In this document: piece by piece, positions 7,008 through 16,044 of the stretch | Position numbering within the stretch: the stretch's first letter is position 1 | Layout: each line of letters starts with the position of its first letter | Assembly (NCBI GenBank): GCA_026645575.1 | Contig: JAPKMW010000075.1 | Coordinates: forward strand, 1-56,847 | DNA length: 56,847 bases | Reading direction: 5' to 3' | Source: Caldilineaceae bacterium | GTDB taxonomy: Bacteria > Chloroflexota > Anaerolineae > Caldilineales > Caldilineaceae | The notes under the pieces: generated by a model | What the model was told of the DNA's origin: nothing | Databases searched by the model: none | What the model saw: the letters and a program-made list of their open reading frames with translations, nothing else | Made by a program: the position numbers and the translations under genes

Positions 7008-9197
7008 TTATTTCGCTTTTACCGGCGCATCATCAATCGCAACCACACGGAAGCCCAAATCACGATAGCGTTGGGTCGGCAGATCCCAAGAACGGGCGGC
7101 GCAGCGCACAAACTCCATATCGCGAAAGCCGCCGCCGCGCAAGACCCGACGCAGATTGTTCTCGGCCTGGCTTGCCATTTGGGTGACATAGTTTTCATAG
7201 CTGTCCAGCCAGATCGAGGCGGTCCACTCCCAAACATTCCCCGCCATATCCAGTACACCATAAGGGCTGGCGCCGGCAGGATAGCTCCCCACAACGCTGG
7301 TTGAGCCAACTTCCATATCGAAATTGCAACGCTTATGGGTAGGGAGCGCATCACCCCAAGGATAGATCCGCCGATCCGGCCCGCGCGCGGCTTTTTCCCA
7401 CTCCGCCTCTGTGGGCAAGCGCACGCCGGCCCATTCACAGAAGGCGGTGGCATCGCGCCAACTGACATTGACCACCGGGTGCTTTTCTTTCCCCAGGGGA
7501 ATTTCCCCGTTGGTCCAGTGGTTGGGTGAGCGATGACCGGTGGCGTCGATAAAGAGCTTGTATTGTGTATTGGTCACCGGCAGGCGCGCCATGCGAAACT
7601 CCGGCAAGGTGAAACGAAACTGGGGCAGTTCGTCCTCAAAGCAGTGAATATCGACGCGTGGGTCGCTGCCCATGTAAAAGTCGCCGGCTGGGATCGTTAC
7701 CCAATCAAAACCGATGATCGAGTAGTGACGATGGGCATAACTTTGTAATACGTCGGTAATGTCTAGGGGTTGGTTTTCGCGCCGGCGGGATAATTGTCGC
7801 TGTATCTCGGCTTTTTCTTCCATAGCCGACAACAGCGCGCTGTCTTTTGGCGTCTTCACCGCCCCATTTTCTTGTTGTTCAGACAAGGCCACCAGATGAC
7901 GCCCTTGTTGTTCCACCGCCGAAAGCAAGGTATCCAGATCATCTTGCGAGGCCACTGGCGCCGGTTCGGCCACTTTGGCGGTCGGCGGATCAACCGGCGA
8001 TTGGGCAGAAACCTCTGGGGTCGGCGGCGTATAGATCTGATGAGTCGCCACGGCATGGTTAGAACTGGACAAGGCGAAGAGTTGCCCATCGGGTGAGCGC
8101 ATATATAACACGGGCGTAGCCCAGGCCAATGAACGCGCATTATGAAAGTTGATGGCATTGCGCGCTTCCGCCACCGCTGCATCAACCGGCAAGTTATCGG
8201 CCAATGACTCATAAAAGGTATTGGCAAACTCGATGGCGACGGTATCGGCAATCGCATATTGCATGGCTAAGACTGCCGGCACACCGCTGTTGATCAAGGT
8301 GGCTGCTGTGCTGGAAAGGAGATCCTGCGCGCCAGTGCGCGCCCCCTCACAGGCATTGAGTAAGACCAACCGGAGTGATGTGCGTTGGCGCGCCACTAAA
8401 CGCGCGAGTTGAGTCGCATAAAGTCGATGGGCGTTCTGGGCATCATCGGCCAGCACAATAAAGCCTTCATTGCGCTGTTCATCAAAGCCGCCATGTCCGA
8501 CAAAATGAAAGATATGCCAGGGAGTCTCACCGGTGCGCATGGCGCGCTGGAGATCGCGCCAGGTCTGCCCTTCGAGCCAGGTGATCTGCACCAATCCCCG
8601 TTCAACCAGGGCATGAACCGCCTGGTTCACTCGGCGCCGCTCTGTTTCAACATCCAGCCGGGCGTGCATATCCAGCGGATCGGCAATGACACCGAGAATT
8701 TGCAAGGGTGGTTCCACCGCCAACGGTTGGGGCGTTTGGGGCAACTCGGTATAGCGCACAAGTGGCGTATGGGGATCGAGGCAGACAAAATCGCGTTTGC
8801 GGGCATCATAGAGAAATTCCCACGGCAGGGTGGCCAACATCGGCGCGTGCAAGCTCACTTTTAAGCGCACACCGCGATCCTGATGGGCAGCCTCCCGTAA
8901 AGCTTCATAGTAGAGAGTGCGCGTCGTCTCGCCAGCGAGAAGAAATTCAAAAAGCATACGGCCAAAGGTCTGCACCGTTTGTTCATGAACACCTGGCGTA
9001 GCATACAAACCATCGTTTGAACGCAAAATGGCGTTTTCCAACTTGATTAACTCATGCTCCAATTCCGCTGCCGTCAGCGGGAAATGCGCCACCTGGCGAG
9101 CTGTCCTATCAGTGGAACGGGCAACAATCGCGTAGCTTTGCTCACCCACGGGGCTGACTTCAATGACAAAATCTATGTAGGCCGATAAATTATTCAT
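7008..9197 (-). CDS. CHAT-domain (caspase-like) protein fused to FGE-like domain
   Basis: This 729-aa protein combines a CHAT protease domain (about residues 60-375) with a C-terminal formylglycine-generating-enzyme-like (SUMF1) domain (about 497-725). The CHAT dyad is H235 in HFVGHGG and C283 in LLNACEGAR. The FGE-like domain shows VTIPAGDFYMGS, RLPTEAEWEKAARG, YPWGD and DMAGNVWEW. At the FGE active site only one Cys remains (VRCAARSW); the Cys five residues earlier is replaced by Asp, so the domain is probably a binding or sensor module rather than an oxidase. A linker of about 120 residues joins them. An ATG at 9197 is preferred to an upstream one because the family start MNNLSAYIDF follows a GAGGG. 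Related conflict-type systems use CHAT proteases as triggered effectors; the trigger here is unknown. Confidence 0.9.
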   Translation of the reverse strand: MNNLSAYIDFVIEVSPVGEQSYAIVARSTDRTARQVAHFPLTAAELEHELIKLENAILRSNDGLYATPGVHEQTVQTFGRMLFEFLLAGETTRTLYYEALREAAHQDRGVRLKVSLHAPMLATLPWEFLYDARKRDFVCLDPHTPLVRYTELPQTPQPLAVEPPLQILGVIADPLDMHARLDVETERRRVNQAVHALVERGLVQITWLEGQTWRDLQRAMRTGETPWHIFHFVGHGGFDEQRNEGFIVLADDAQNAHRLYATQLARLVARQRTSLRLVLLNACEGARTGAQDLLSSTAATLINSGVPAVLAMQYAIADTVAIEFANTFYESLADNLPVDAAVAEARNAINFHNARSLAWATPVLYMRSPDGQLFALSSSNHAVATHQIYTPPTPEVSAQSPVDPPTAKVAEPAPVASQDDLDTLLSAVEQQGRHLVALSEQQENGAVKTPKDSALLSAMEEKAEIQRQLSRRRENQPLDITDVLQSYAHRHYSIIGFDWVTIPAGDFYMGSDPRVDIHCFEDELPQFRFTLPEFRMARLPVTNTQYKLFIDATGHRSPNHWTNGEIPLGKEKHPVVNVSWRDATAFCEWAGVRLPTEAEWEKAARGPDRRIYPWGDALPTHKRCNFDMEVGSTSVVGSYPAGASPYGVLDMAGNVWEWTASIWLDSYENYVTQMASQAENNLRRVLRGGGFRDMEFVRCAARSWDLPTQRYRDLGFRVVAIDDAPVKAK

Positions 9198-9508
9198 GCT
9201 CGCACAACCCTCACTGTCTATCGCCCTTTGGCGCACACAACATTTGTGGTAGCAATAACCACATCTGTAGTAAACAACGGAGGGGTCTGGCGGGTTGTTT
9301 CCCTGTTGCATGACGAAATTCTTACAAGGGTGGTCAGATGGCAAGGGGCGGGTGGTAGGTGGCAGGTCATTGCGGTGAAAAGCGCTCTTGTCGGCTAAAT
9401 TTGTCCCATAGGAGTAACGTAGAACCAGCGCAGAGCCGGTCTATGCTCGGCTCTGCGCTGGTTCTACGCTCTTTTGCACCTAAACGCAAACGTCCCTATG
9501 GGACAAAA
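9198..9508. other. Intergenic region upstream of CHAT-FGE gene
   Basis: This gap separates xseA from the CHAT-FGE gene, both on the minus strand. It should hold the CHAT promoter, which I could not define. Its xseA-proximal part is filled by the terminal-inverted-repeat element at 9397-9510. A small AT-rich imperfect hairpin lies near 9245-9265. Confidence 0.5.
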
Positions 9509-9510
9509 TT
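9397..9510. mobile_element. MITE-like inverted-repeat element, copy 1
   Basis: The element of about 114 bp has outer inverted ends (AATTTTGTCCCATAGG form) at 9397-9412 and 9495-9510. Inside is a perfect 21-bp hairpin (9418-9438 with 9448-9468, loop 9). Its right end abuts the xseA stop codon. A homologous element lies at 38393-38474, sharing both the terminal TTGTCCC-A/G-TAGGGACG and the next interior bases. It encodes nothing and no transposase is in the window, so it would be non-autonomous. Confidence 0.65.
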
Positions 9511-10714
9511 AACGGGTAGCCACGCGCACTTGGTAGGGGCCGCCAGCGGTGTGGACGGTGAGGAGCGTGTCAGGAGGCGCTTGTTCCGGCATAGTGACGA
9601 TGGCGCCGTCGGGACGTTGGACAATGCTGTAGCCGCGGCGCAAGACGTTGGCAGGGTTAAGGGCTGTCAGGCGCGCTTGTGCAAGGGCGGTGCGATCTTG
9701 CCAACGTTCAAGCTTACGATGTATCATTTTGGTCAAACGCCAGAGCCGGTCGTCAAGCTGCTGGCGACGGAGGTCTAGCTGGCGCACAGGGGTGGTGCGT
9801 TGTAGGCGCAATTGTTGGTGCGCCAACCGCTGTTGCTCCTGTTGCAATTGCTGACCAATGCGGCGATCTAACCACAGACGCTGTTCGGCCAGGCGGTCAA
9901 GCGCCTCGGCGCGATCAGGCGTGGCCATGGCTGCCGCCGCCGAAGGTGTGGGGGCGCGCACATCGGCCACAAAATCGGCAATCGTGAAATCGGTTTCGTG
10001 GCCCACCCCCGAAATGATCGGACAGGCGCTTTCGTGGATAGCATGGGCGACCCGTTCATCATTAAAGGCCCAGAGGTCTTCAATGCTGCCGCCGCCCCGT
10101 GCCAGAATCAGGAGATCCAACGGCGCCATTGTTGCGCTATAATGATTGGCCATGCGCAAGGAAGCAGCAATTTGGGCGGGCGCCTCGCTGCCCTGCACGA
10201 GCGTGGGAAAGAGGATCACTTGCACCAACGGCCAGCGCATGACGAGAACGCGCAAGATATCGCGCAAAGCGGCGGCGTCAGCGCTAGTGATAATGCCGAT
10301 GGTATGGGGTTGGAGGGGGAGCGGACGCTTACGGCCAGGATCAAACAAGCCGGCGCTGGCCAGCCGTGCTTTCAATGCTTCAAATTCGGCATAAAGCTGA
10401 CCACGACCGGCAGGTTGCAGCCGATTGACGTAAAGTTGATACTGACCCCGTTCAGGGTAGACGCCAACGTAACCATGCGCTATAATCTGATCACCATCAT
10501 GGGGTAACCATGTGTGAGCAAGGGTGTGGTTTTTCCACATGACAGCACTGAGCGTCGCGCCGCTGTCTTTGAGACTAAAATAGACGTGGCCGCTGGCCGC
10601 GCGTTTCCAGTTGCTCACTTCGCCGATAACCCAGAGATCACGAAGCAACTCATCACGTTCAAAGAGTTGGGTTACGTATAAATTTAAAGCAGAAATCGTA
10701 ACGGGCTGAGTCAT
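9509..10714 (-). CDS. xseA: Exodeoxyribonuclease VII large subunit
   Basis: This 401-aa protein is the XseA subunit of exonuclease VII, which degrades single-stranded DNA to short oligonucleotides in both directions. The N-terminal OB-fold shows [19 protein letters not shown] and [23 protein letters not shown]. The catalytic core has the blocks [36 protein letters not shown] and [17 protein letters not shown], all diagnostic, and a coiled-coil follows. The ATG at 10714 is preceded by GGGGAAAGG; an upstream 75-residue extension is spurious. The partner xseB is not adjacent, unlike in many genomes. Its stop touches the MITE-like element. Confidence 0.96.
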   Translation of the reverse strand: MTQPVTISALNLYVTQLFERDELLRDLWVIGEVSNWKRAASGHVYFSLKDSGATLSAVMWKNHTLAHTWLPHDGDQIIAHGYVGVYPERGQYQLYVNRLQPAGRGQLYAEFEALKARLASAGLFDPGRKRPLPLQPHTIGIITSADAAALRDILRVLVMRWPLVQVILFPTLVQGSEAPAQIAASLRMANHYSATMAPLDLLILARGGGSIEDLWAFNDERVAHAIHESACPIISGVGHETDFTIADFVADVRAPTPSAAAAMATPDRAEALDRLAEQRLWLDRRIGQQLQQEQQRLAHQQLRLQRTTPVRQLDLRRQQLDDRLWRLTKMIHRKLERWQDRTALAQARLTALNPANVLRRGYSIVQRPDGAIVTMPEQAPPDTLLTVHTAGGPYQVRVATR

Positions 10715-10742
10715 TGCCTTTCCCCTATCGTTACGTTGATTG

Positions 10743-10815
10743 TTAGTAGTCCGCAGTCGTGAAGCCACGGAGTCCAGCGTCAGGTGATTGCACAGTCGGC
10801 TACATTGCAGGCTAC
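10743..10815 (-). repeat. Small terminal-inverted-repeat element, copy C (diverged)
   Basis: Read on the minus strand this begins ATCAGTAGCCTGCA and ends GACTGCGGACTACT, matching the ends of copies A and B at 1456 and 3286. The middle is diverged but keeps CTGAC and GGACT blocks. Confidence 0.55.
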
Positions 10816-10920
10816 TGATTGTTGATTGAACCGTCAGTGTACCATATGGTGAACAGGCAGTTGAAATAGCAATAGCACCGAGTTGAACAAAAGTTCCATT
10901 AGCTTCGGTTCTATACCAAC

Positions 10921-10986
10921 AAGCGCCAGAAAGTAACACTTTTTACACGAGTAATGGGTTACGTTCCGTGCTGCTCGTGGCTATAA
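10921..10986 (+). repeat. Interspersed repeat, copy 2 of 2
   Basis: This is the second copy of the sequence at 1385-1450, with the same CACTTTTTACACGAG core and the TGCTGCTCGT end. The copies differ at roughly ten positions. Confidence 0.75.
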
Positions 10987-11129
10987 CTGCGAACCAACCG
11001 GCTCATGGTCATACCATGTTTGACTAGGCGCCAGTTGGTCGTTATCAATCAAAGTTCGTGATCTGCTTTGGGGTAGGAGGCGCAGCGTAACGGTCGCTCC
11101 CGAAATACCGTTTACAAGGAGAATCTACA

Positions 11130-12923
11130 ATGCAGCCATCACTGATACGTGCGTTTCTCATTCCAAGTATTGCGTTTACTAGCCTGGTCATTTTCTGGTT
11201 AGTATTTACGAGTACCTTCATCCCAATTGCGCTGGCGCGCGCCGCCCTACCGACAACGGCGCTGCACGCCCAGACGCCGGAAATGGTACAGCATGGTAAT
11301 ACCCAACAAATTGTTCCAACGCAGGGAGAGCCGGCATCGACAATTACCTATACGCTACAGCCGCTCCCCCACCAAAGCCGAGAGCGCCTTCTCCGGGGAC
11401 GCCGGCTGACGATAAATCCCCAAGGCGCATCGATCACTTTCCTAAAAATCGTCGGCTTGACGCCTGATGACTGTTTACAGGGCCAGGGACATACACTGGT
11501 TGTGACGCCGACGACAGAGGTGACCTACTGTTTTATTGCGGTCAACACCGGTTCGGTTACCCTGACCACCCATACAGTTGTTGATCAACAGCTTGGCACG
11601 CTGATCACCGATCGACCTTATGCGCTAACGCCAGCCGGAACGGCGAATGACGCCGCCTTCTTTCCCGTCGCCCATCTCATGACCCAATCCGTCACCAGTA
11701 GCGCCACCTGGACCGCAAAGAACGAGACAATGCAAGTCAGCGCCAGCGACCAAACCCAGGTGATTGTGCCGACGATTGAGATGAATAGCACCATCGCCGC
11801 TAATTCGCGCCAGTGCGGCAAAGAGAAAAGTTTACGGGTAGCGCTCAATACCTCGCTGCTCTACTGTTACCGACTGCGCAATACCAGCCCGATTACCCTG
11901 CCCGTCCAAACCCTGGTCGATAGCACGTTGGGGCGCTTGCTGGATAAGCAGATGCTGCCCTTGCCGGCAGGCGCCACGCTGATGGTTTCGCGCACAGTTA
12001 CGGCCAGCCACAGCAGCACCAGTATGGTCACCTGGACAAGCAGCACCGAAAACAATGTACAGATAATCGCCTCTGATGTGGTCACGGTACAAGTGCCAGC
12101 CTCCATCCGCTTAACCGCCAGCGCCAGCTTGACCTCAGACGCTTGTAACACAACGACTTCACTCTTGGTAAAGAGAGGCAGCACCGTCGCCTTCTGCTAC
12201 TTGATCCATAACAATGGCGACACCACTTTTCAACGCCATCGTTTCAGCGATAACCTCTATGCAGACCATGAGCCATTTCCCTACACGCTGGTATCCAATC
12301 GCTTGTTGGCTGTTACCCTGACCGCCGTGCTGACGCGGAGCATGGTCAATACAGTGACATGGACAGCCTACAATGATAATGGTACAATGGCAACGGACAG
12401 TGCCGTTGTGACTATAAATGTAATCCCGTCGGCGACGCAGAGCATTGCCGTCTACTATGATGTCAACCGGAATCAACGTTTTGACCGCTACGAAGAGGGC
12501 CTGGCGAATATCGGCGTCACCATTACTTCCCCCAGCAAGCAGCCCTTTACAGCGCGCAGTAATAGCGCCGGATTGGCGGTCTTTACGAGCTTACCAGAGG
12601 TGGGTCAGTTTCGCGTTGAGATCGATCCGGCTTCGTTGCCGGCGAATTACACGCCCAGTGACATCAAGGAGTCGGTAATAATTAGTGAGACGCGGCCGAT
12701 CAGCCCACTCTACATCGGCTATCGTGGCCCCGACACAGCCGATCAAGATAGCGATGGTATACCCGATTTCATCGAAGGGCCGGCCGACCCCGACGGCGAT
12801 GGCATCCCCAACTATCGGGACTTAGATTCAGATAATGATGGCATCCCGGATGCCGAAGAAGGCTATCCGCGCTCGATTACCCCCGACGAAATAAAACTGT
12901 ATTTACCGGCCATTGCCCGTTAA
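11130..12923 (+). CDS. Secreted multidomain protein with calcium-type repeats
   Basis: This 597-aa protein has a signal peptide or membrane anchor at residues about 10-37 ([20 protein letters not shown]), with cleavage likely near ALA or LHA. Three beta-rich modules of about 100 residues follow, each with a Cys pair (for example C...YCF, C...YCY and C...FCY) and resembling DUF11/CARDB-type surface modules. Next comes an SdrD_B-like module ([15 protein letters not shown]), then calcium-binding thrombospondin-3-like repeats ([28 protein letters not shown]). The protein ends KLYLPAIAR, a tail also seen in the secreted protein at 47589. It is preceded by AAGGAGAA. A role in cell surface or matrix is likely; the ligand is unknown. 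Confidence 0.8.
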   Translation: MQPSLIRAFLIPSIAFTSLVIFWLVFTSTFIPIALARAALPTTALHAQTPEMVQHGNTQQIVPTQGEPASTITYTLQPLPHQSRERLLRGRRLTINPQGASITFLKIVGLTPDDCLQGQGHTLVVTPTTEVTYCFIAVNTGSVTLTTHTVVDQQLGTLITDRPYALTPAGTANDAAFFPVAHLMTQSVTSSATWTAKNETMQVSASDQTQVIVPTIEMNSTIAANSRQCGKEKSLRVALNTSLLYCYRLRNTSPITLPVQTLVDSTLGRLLDKQMLPLPAGATLMVSRTVTASHSSTSMVTWTSSTENNVQIIASDVVTVQVPASIRLTASASLTSDACNTTTSLLVKRGSTVAFCYLIHNNGDTTFQRHRFSDNLYADHEPFPYTLVSNRLLAVTLTAVLTRSMVNTVTWTAYNDNGTMATDSAVVTINVIPSATQSIAVYYDVNRNQRFDRYEEGLANIGVTITSPSKQPFTARSNSAGLAVFTSLPEVGQFRVEIDPASLPANYTPSDIKESVIISETRPISPLYIGYRGPDTADQDSDGIPDFIEGPADPDGDGIPNYRDLDSDNDGIPDAEEGYPRSITPDEIKLYLPAIAR

Positions 12924-13052
12924 TGTAACAGAACCGGCGCGGATTACAAGCAGAGATCAAGAGTAATGTCCATGTTTGCCGTCACACAATCAGGGTGAGG
13001 CGGCAAGCGCACAGCAGCAAACCGCCAAACAGCAATCAAAGGAGGAAGGGCA

Positions 13053-14216
13053 ATGGGTGACCCAAAGATTACCCGCATTGAGATCCACGAGTATCAGTGG
13101 CAACTGCCCGACATGGGCAAGGATTACAACGGCTTCAATCTGATCTACGAGCCGGGCAACACGATCACGATGACGGGGCGTGTGATGAAGCTCTTTACCG
13201 ATGTCGGCATTGTCGGTGAATATGCCGGCGGCAGTGCAGCCGAGTATTCGACGTTGCCCGGTTTCTGGCATTTTCTCAAGGGCCACAGCGCCCTGGCGCG
13301 CGAGAGCATCTACACCGAAGTGCGCCGCTCGTTGCGCCAGGTGGCGCGCATCGGCATCGCGCCGATTGACATTGCGCTCTGGGACATTGCCGGCAAGCTC
13401 TACAACCAGCCAATCTACAAATTGCTGGGCGGCTACAAGACCGCGCTGCCCTGCTATGCCAGCACCTACCACGGCGACCATCAACCCGGCGGCCTCTCGA
13501 CGCCCGAAGCCTTTGCCGATTTTGCCGAGCAATGTTTGGAACTGGGCTATCCCGCCTTTAAGATCCATGGCTGGGGCCGGGCGCCCATCAGCCAGGAGAT
13601 TGCCAATGTCCATGCTGTAGGCAAACGGGTGGGCGGCAAGATGGACTTGATGCTCGACCCGGCTTGTGAATATCACACCTTTGGCGACACAGTAAAAGTC
13701 GGCTGGGCCTGTGATGAGCAGCAATTCTTCTGGTATGAAGATCCCTTCCGCGACGGCGGCACCTCGCAATTTGCCCACCGCAAGCTGCGCCAGATCATCA
13801 AGACCCCCTTGTTACAGACCGAACATGTACGCTCATTGGAACCACACATCGACTTTGTGTTGGCCGACGCCACCGACTATGTGCGCGGCGATGTGGGCTA
13901 TGATGGCATCACGGGTGTGATCAAGTTGGCCTATGCTTGTGAAGCGCTGGGCATGGATCTGGAATTCCACGGCCCCGGCCCAGCCCAACGCCAATGTATG
14001 GCCGCCATCCGCAACACCAACTACTACGAGATGGGTCTCCTCCACCCCAAAGCCCCCGCCAGCCATGACCCCAACCTCTTTATCGACTACGCCGACGAAC
14101 TCGACGCCGTCGATAGCAAGGGGTGCGTCCCCGTTCCTCAAGGTCCCGGTCTGGGTGTGGCGATCAACTGGGAGTGGGTGGAGCGCAATCGGACGAATGT
14201 GGTCGTGTTTGAGTAA
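13053..14216 (+). CDS. Mandelate racemase/muconate lactonizing enzyme family dehydratase
   Basis: This 387-aa enolase-superfamily enzyme probably dehydrates or epimerises a sugar acid. Visible active-site elements are K170-I-H172 at the end of strand 2, metal ligands D202 (LMLDPACEY), E229 (FWYEDPF) and E257 (LLQTEHVR), and H306 (LEFHGPGP). The N-terminal capping domain includes GIAPIDIALWDIAGK. A KxH pair rather than KxK suggests the sugar-acid dehydratase branch, but substrates in this superfamily cannot be assigned by eye. AAAGGAGG precedes the ATG at 13053. The next gene follows after a strong palindrome. D-arabinonate, D-gluconate and similar acids are all possible. Confidence 0.85.
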   Translation: MGDPKITRIEIHEYQWQLPDMGKDYNGFNLIYEPGNTITMTGRVMKLFTDVGIVGEYAGGSAAEYSTLPGFWHFLKGHSALARESIYTEVRRSLRQVARIGIAPIDIALWDIAGKLYNQPIYKLLGGYKTALPCYASTYHGDHQPGGLSTPEAFADFAEQCLELGYPAFKIHGWGRAPISQEIANVHAVGKRVGGKMDLMLDPACEYHTFGDTVKVGWACDEQQFFWYEDPFRDGGTSQFAHRKLRQIIKTPLLQTEHVRSLEPHIDFVLADATDYVRGDVGYDGITGVIKLAYACEALGMDLEFHGPGPAQRQCMAAIRNTNYYEMGLLHPKAPASHDPNLFIDYADELDAVDSKGCVPVPQGPGLGVAINWEWVERNRTNVVVFE

Positions 14217-14222
14217 CTGATA

Positions 14223-14286
14223 TTGGATATTGGGTATTCGGTATTGGTTTGCTCAAGTTCACCAATACCGAATACCCAATATCCAA
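14223..14286. repeat. Perfect 26-bp palindrome with 12-base loop
   Basis: The arms 14223-14248 and 14261-14286 (TTGGATATTGGGTATTCGG...) pair perfectly. It fills the gap between the dehydratase and the amine oxidase genes and can act as terminator or mRNA stabiliser. A related GGGTATTAG hairpin occurs at 53861. Confidence 0.8.
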
Positions 14287-14308
14287 CACCTAATCAGGAG
14301 AAGCACCT

Positions 14309-15580
14309 ATGCGAATTGCCGTGGTCGGCGCGGGGCCGGCAGGGTTGACTGCTGCCTATCGGTTGCAAAAGGCGGGGCATCAAGTTGACGTTTTGGAAGC
14401 CAGGGGGGTGGTCGGTGGGCGCACCCATGCGGAACATTTTGGCCCCGGTCATCTTTGTGACACCGGCGCCGGTTGGTTGGCGACCTTTTATACCCATACT
14501 TTGAAGTTATTTGAAGAGGTGGGGTACAGTGATCTCTATCTGTTGCCGCGCACGGTGCGGGGCGCGGCGGATCTGTTAATCGACGGACAACTCCATCCCT
14601 GGCCCTTTCGCGGTCCTTCGGTGGCGACTTCGGCGCTGCTGACGCCGGAAGATAAGCTGCGCTATGATGCCTTTATTGACCATCTGATGCAGATTCAGTC
14701 CAGTCAACTACATGCCGATCTGGCCTACGACATTCGCAGCGCTGCCGAAGAATTTGCCCCACTGGGCGACCGGGTGATGGATATTATTCTACGCAGCATG
14801 TTTGAAGGCCCCTGGTTTACCCGCTTTGAGACGCTTTCGGCCAGCCATGCCCGTCTCTGGTTGCGTGCCGTGCAGGATGGCTTTTTCTATCAGGTCAAAG
14901 AAGGGATGGACGCGCCCTGGCTTCAGTTGGCGCAACGGCTGTCGATCCACACAGATAAACCGGTGGGGCGGCTGCAAGTCGGCGCGCAGAGCGTCACCCT
15001 CACCACCAGCAGCGGCAACAAAACGTATGATGGCGTGGTGCTGGCCGTCCCAGCGCCCGCCGCAATGCAGATTTTGGCGGCAACCCCGAAAGTCGCGCCG
15101 GCTTGGTTGGGCGAGGTGCAGTATGCGCCCCAGGTCAGAGTTTATGTAGCGCGCCAGTGTGCCGATGACGCCCACTTTGGCGTCCATCTCCTACCGCCGG
15201 GCGATCTTTTCTCGGTGGAGTATTACTCTGGTCGGCATGGGGCGTGGGGCGCCTGTCCCAAAGATTGGCAGTGGGTGTTGCTCTGCACCTATGGGCCAAC
15301 CTGCGCCAAGTTTCTGCATCAAGATCAAGAGGCGGTGATCCGCGAACTCTGGTCGCAAGCGGCCGCGATCACGCCGGGGCTGTTCCCGCTGGAAGCAGCG
15401 GATGTGGTGCATTATCACCATTGGGAATGGGCGGTGCCGGTCATGGCGCCGGGGCGCTATCGCCAATTGGCGGCCTTTCAGCAAAAGCCGCCAGTCGCCT
15501 TTGCGGGGGATTGGATGAACGAGGCGTGTGTCGAAGGCGCGGTGCGGTCGGGGGAGGCCGCGGCAGCGGTGTTTGGGTGA
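14309..15580 (+). CDS. FAD-dependent amine oxidase/protoporphyrinogen oxidase-like protein
   Basis: This 423-aa flavoprotein begins with a Rossmann FAD motif (VVGAGPAGLTAAYRL, GxGxxG at residues 7-12) followed by E30 (DVLEARGVVGGRTH), whose acidic residue binds the ribose. The GGRT block and the C-terminal FAGDWMNEACVEGAVRSGEAAA are the two halves of the FAD site in the amine oxidase/phytoene desaturase superfamily. Likely substrates are amines, carotenoid precursors or porphyrinogens; none is favoured here. AGGAGAAG precedes the ATG. No signal peptide is seen. The gene follows the dehydratase gene after a 92-base gap containing a strong hairpin, so co-transcription is uncertain. Confidence 0.88.
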   Translation: MRIAVVGAGPAGLTAAYRLQKAGHQVDVLEARGVVGGRTHAEHFGPGHLCDTGAGWLATFYTHTLKLFEEVGYSDLYLLPRTVRGAADLLIDGQLHPWPFRGPSVATSALLTPEDKLRYDAFIDHLMQIQSSQLHADLAYDIRSAAEEFAPLGDRVMDIILRSMFEGPWFTRFETLSASHARLWLRAVQDGFFYQVKEGMDAPWLQLAQRLSIHTDKPVGRLQVGAQSVTLTTSSGNKTYDGVVLAVPAPAAMQILAATPKVAPAWLGEVQYAPQVRVYVARQCADDAHFGVHLLPPGDLFSVEYYSGRHGAWGACPKDWQWVLLCTYGPTCAKFLHQDQEAVIRELWSQAAAITPGLFPLEAADVVHYHHWEWAVPVMAPGRYRQLAAFQQKPPVAFAGDWMNEACVEGAVRSGEAAAAVFG

Positions 15581-15609
15581 ACACTACAGCGGATTTAATG
15601 GTATGCTCG

Positions 15610-15653
15610 TCCCCACGCTCTGCGTGGGGATGCAGGGTGGACGCTCTGCGTCC
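15610..15653. repeat. Two adjacent short hairpins with CGC-TCT-GCG core
   Basis: Hairpin 1 has arms TCCCCACGC/GCGTGGGGA (15610-15618 and 15622-15630) and hairpin 2 arms GGACGC/GCGTCC (15639-15644 and 15648-15653); both have a TCT loop. They lie just after the amine oxidase stop and could act as a terminator. Confidence 0.7.
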
Positions 15654-15807
15654 GACTTACAAAAAACTAGCTCGGTTCGCCAGTGACGTACTGCAATATT
15701 TGTTTTCGATAGGAACAACAGATGCAAGCCGTCGAGTCAGCCAAGTTCCAGAAGATGGTTCGCAACGTGTTCGTATGCCTTTGGTGTGAGTTGTCAGATG
15801 ATCAGAA

Positions 15808-15962
15808 GCGTGCGTGGCACTGACCAAAACCGCTTGCTTTGCGCTAAGATCAACTGGTCAGTGCCGCGCACGCGGCTTTACCCAAACGGCACCTCCGCGT
15901 GCGCGACACTGACCAGTAACCGGTTGGCATGACAGAATGGTCTTGGTCAGTGCCACGCACGC
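15808..15962. repeat. Tandem pair of 19-bp palindromes (four alternating copies)
   Basis: The 19-mer TGGTCAGTGCCRCGCACGC occurs four times in alternating orientation: 15808-15826 (minus), 15855-15873 (plus), 15897-15915 (minus) and 15944-15962 (plus), with one or two mismatches. Each inverted pair encloses exactly 28 bases, and the two pairs are 23 bases apart. The two enclosed sequences are unrelated. The structure looks like two copies of a 66-bp palindromic unit. Confidence 0.8.
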
Positions 15963-16044
15963 TGCTGGTGCAAAAAAGATGGGTTAGAGGGTCAGCGAGA
16001 TCAGCGGCTTATTCAGAGAACAGAGCCGCCAGAGACCAGAGAAC

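Larger units (their letters stand above)
10715..11129. other. Repeat-rich intergenic region between divergent genes
   Basis: This 415-base gap lies between xseA (minus) and a secreted protein gene (plus). It contains a diverged, inverted copy of the TCAGTAG element (about 10743-10815) and the second copy of the 65-bp repeat (10921-10986). Promoters for both genes should lie here but I could not define them. No ORF is credible. Confidence 0.6.
15581..16044. other. Repeat-rich intergenic region
   Basis: This gap of about 460 bases separates the amine oxidase gene from the converging FGE-like gene. It holds the two TCT-loop hairpins (15610-15653) and the four-copy 19-bp palindromic array (15808-15962). 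No credible ORF is present; the short frames crossing it lack start signals and family matches. Confidence 0.6.

Noticed and set aside
12990..13778. Minus-strand open frame of 262 codons
   Set aside because: It lies opposite the enolase-superfamily gene and has no family match or ribosome site.
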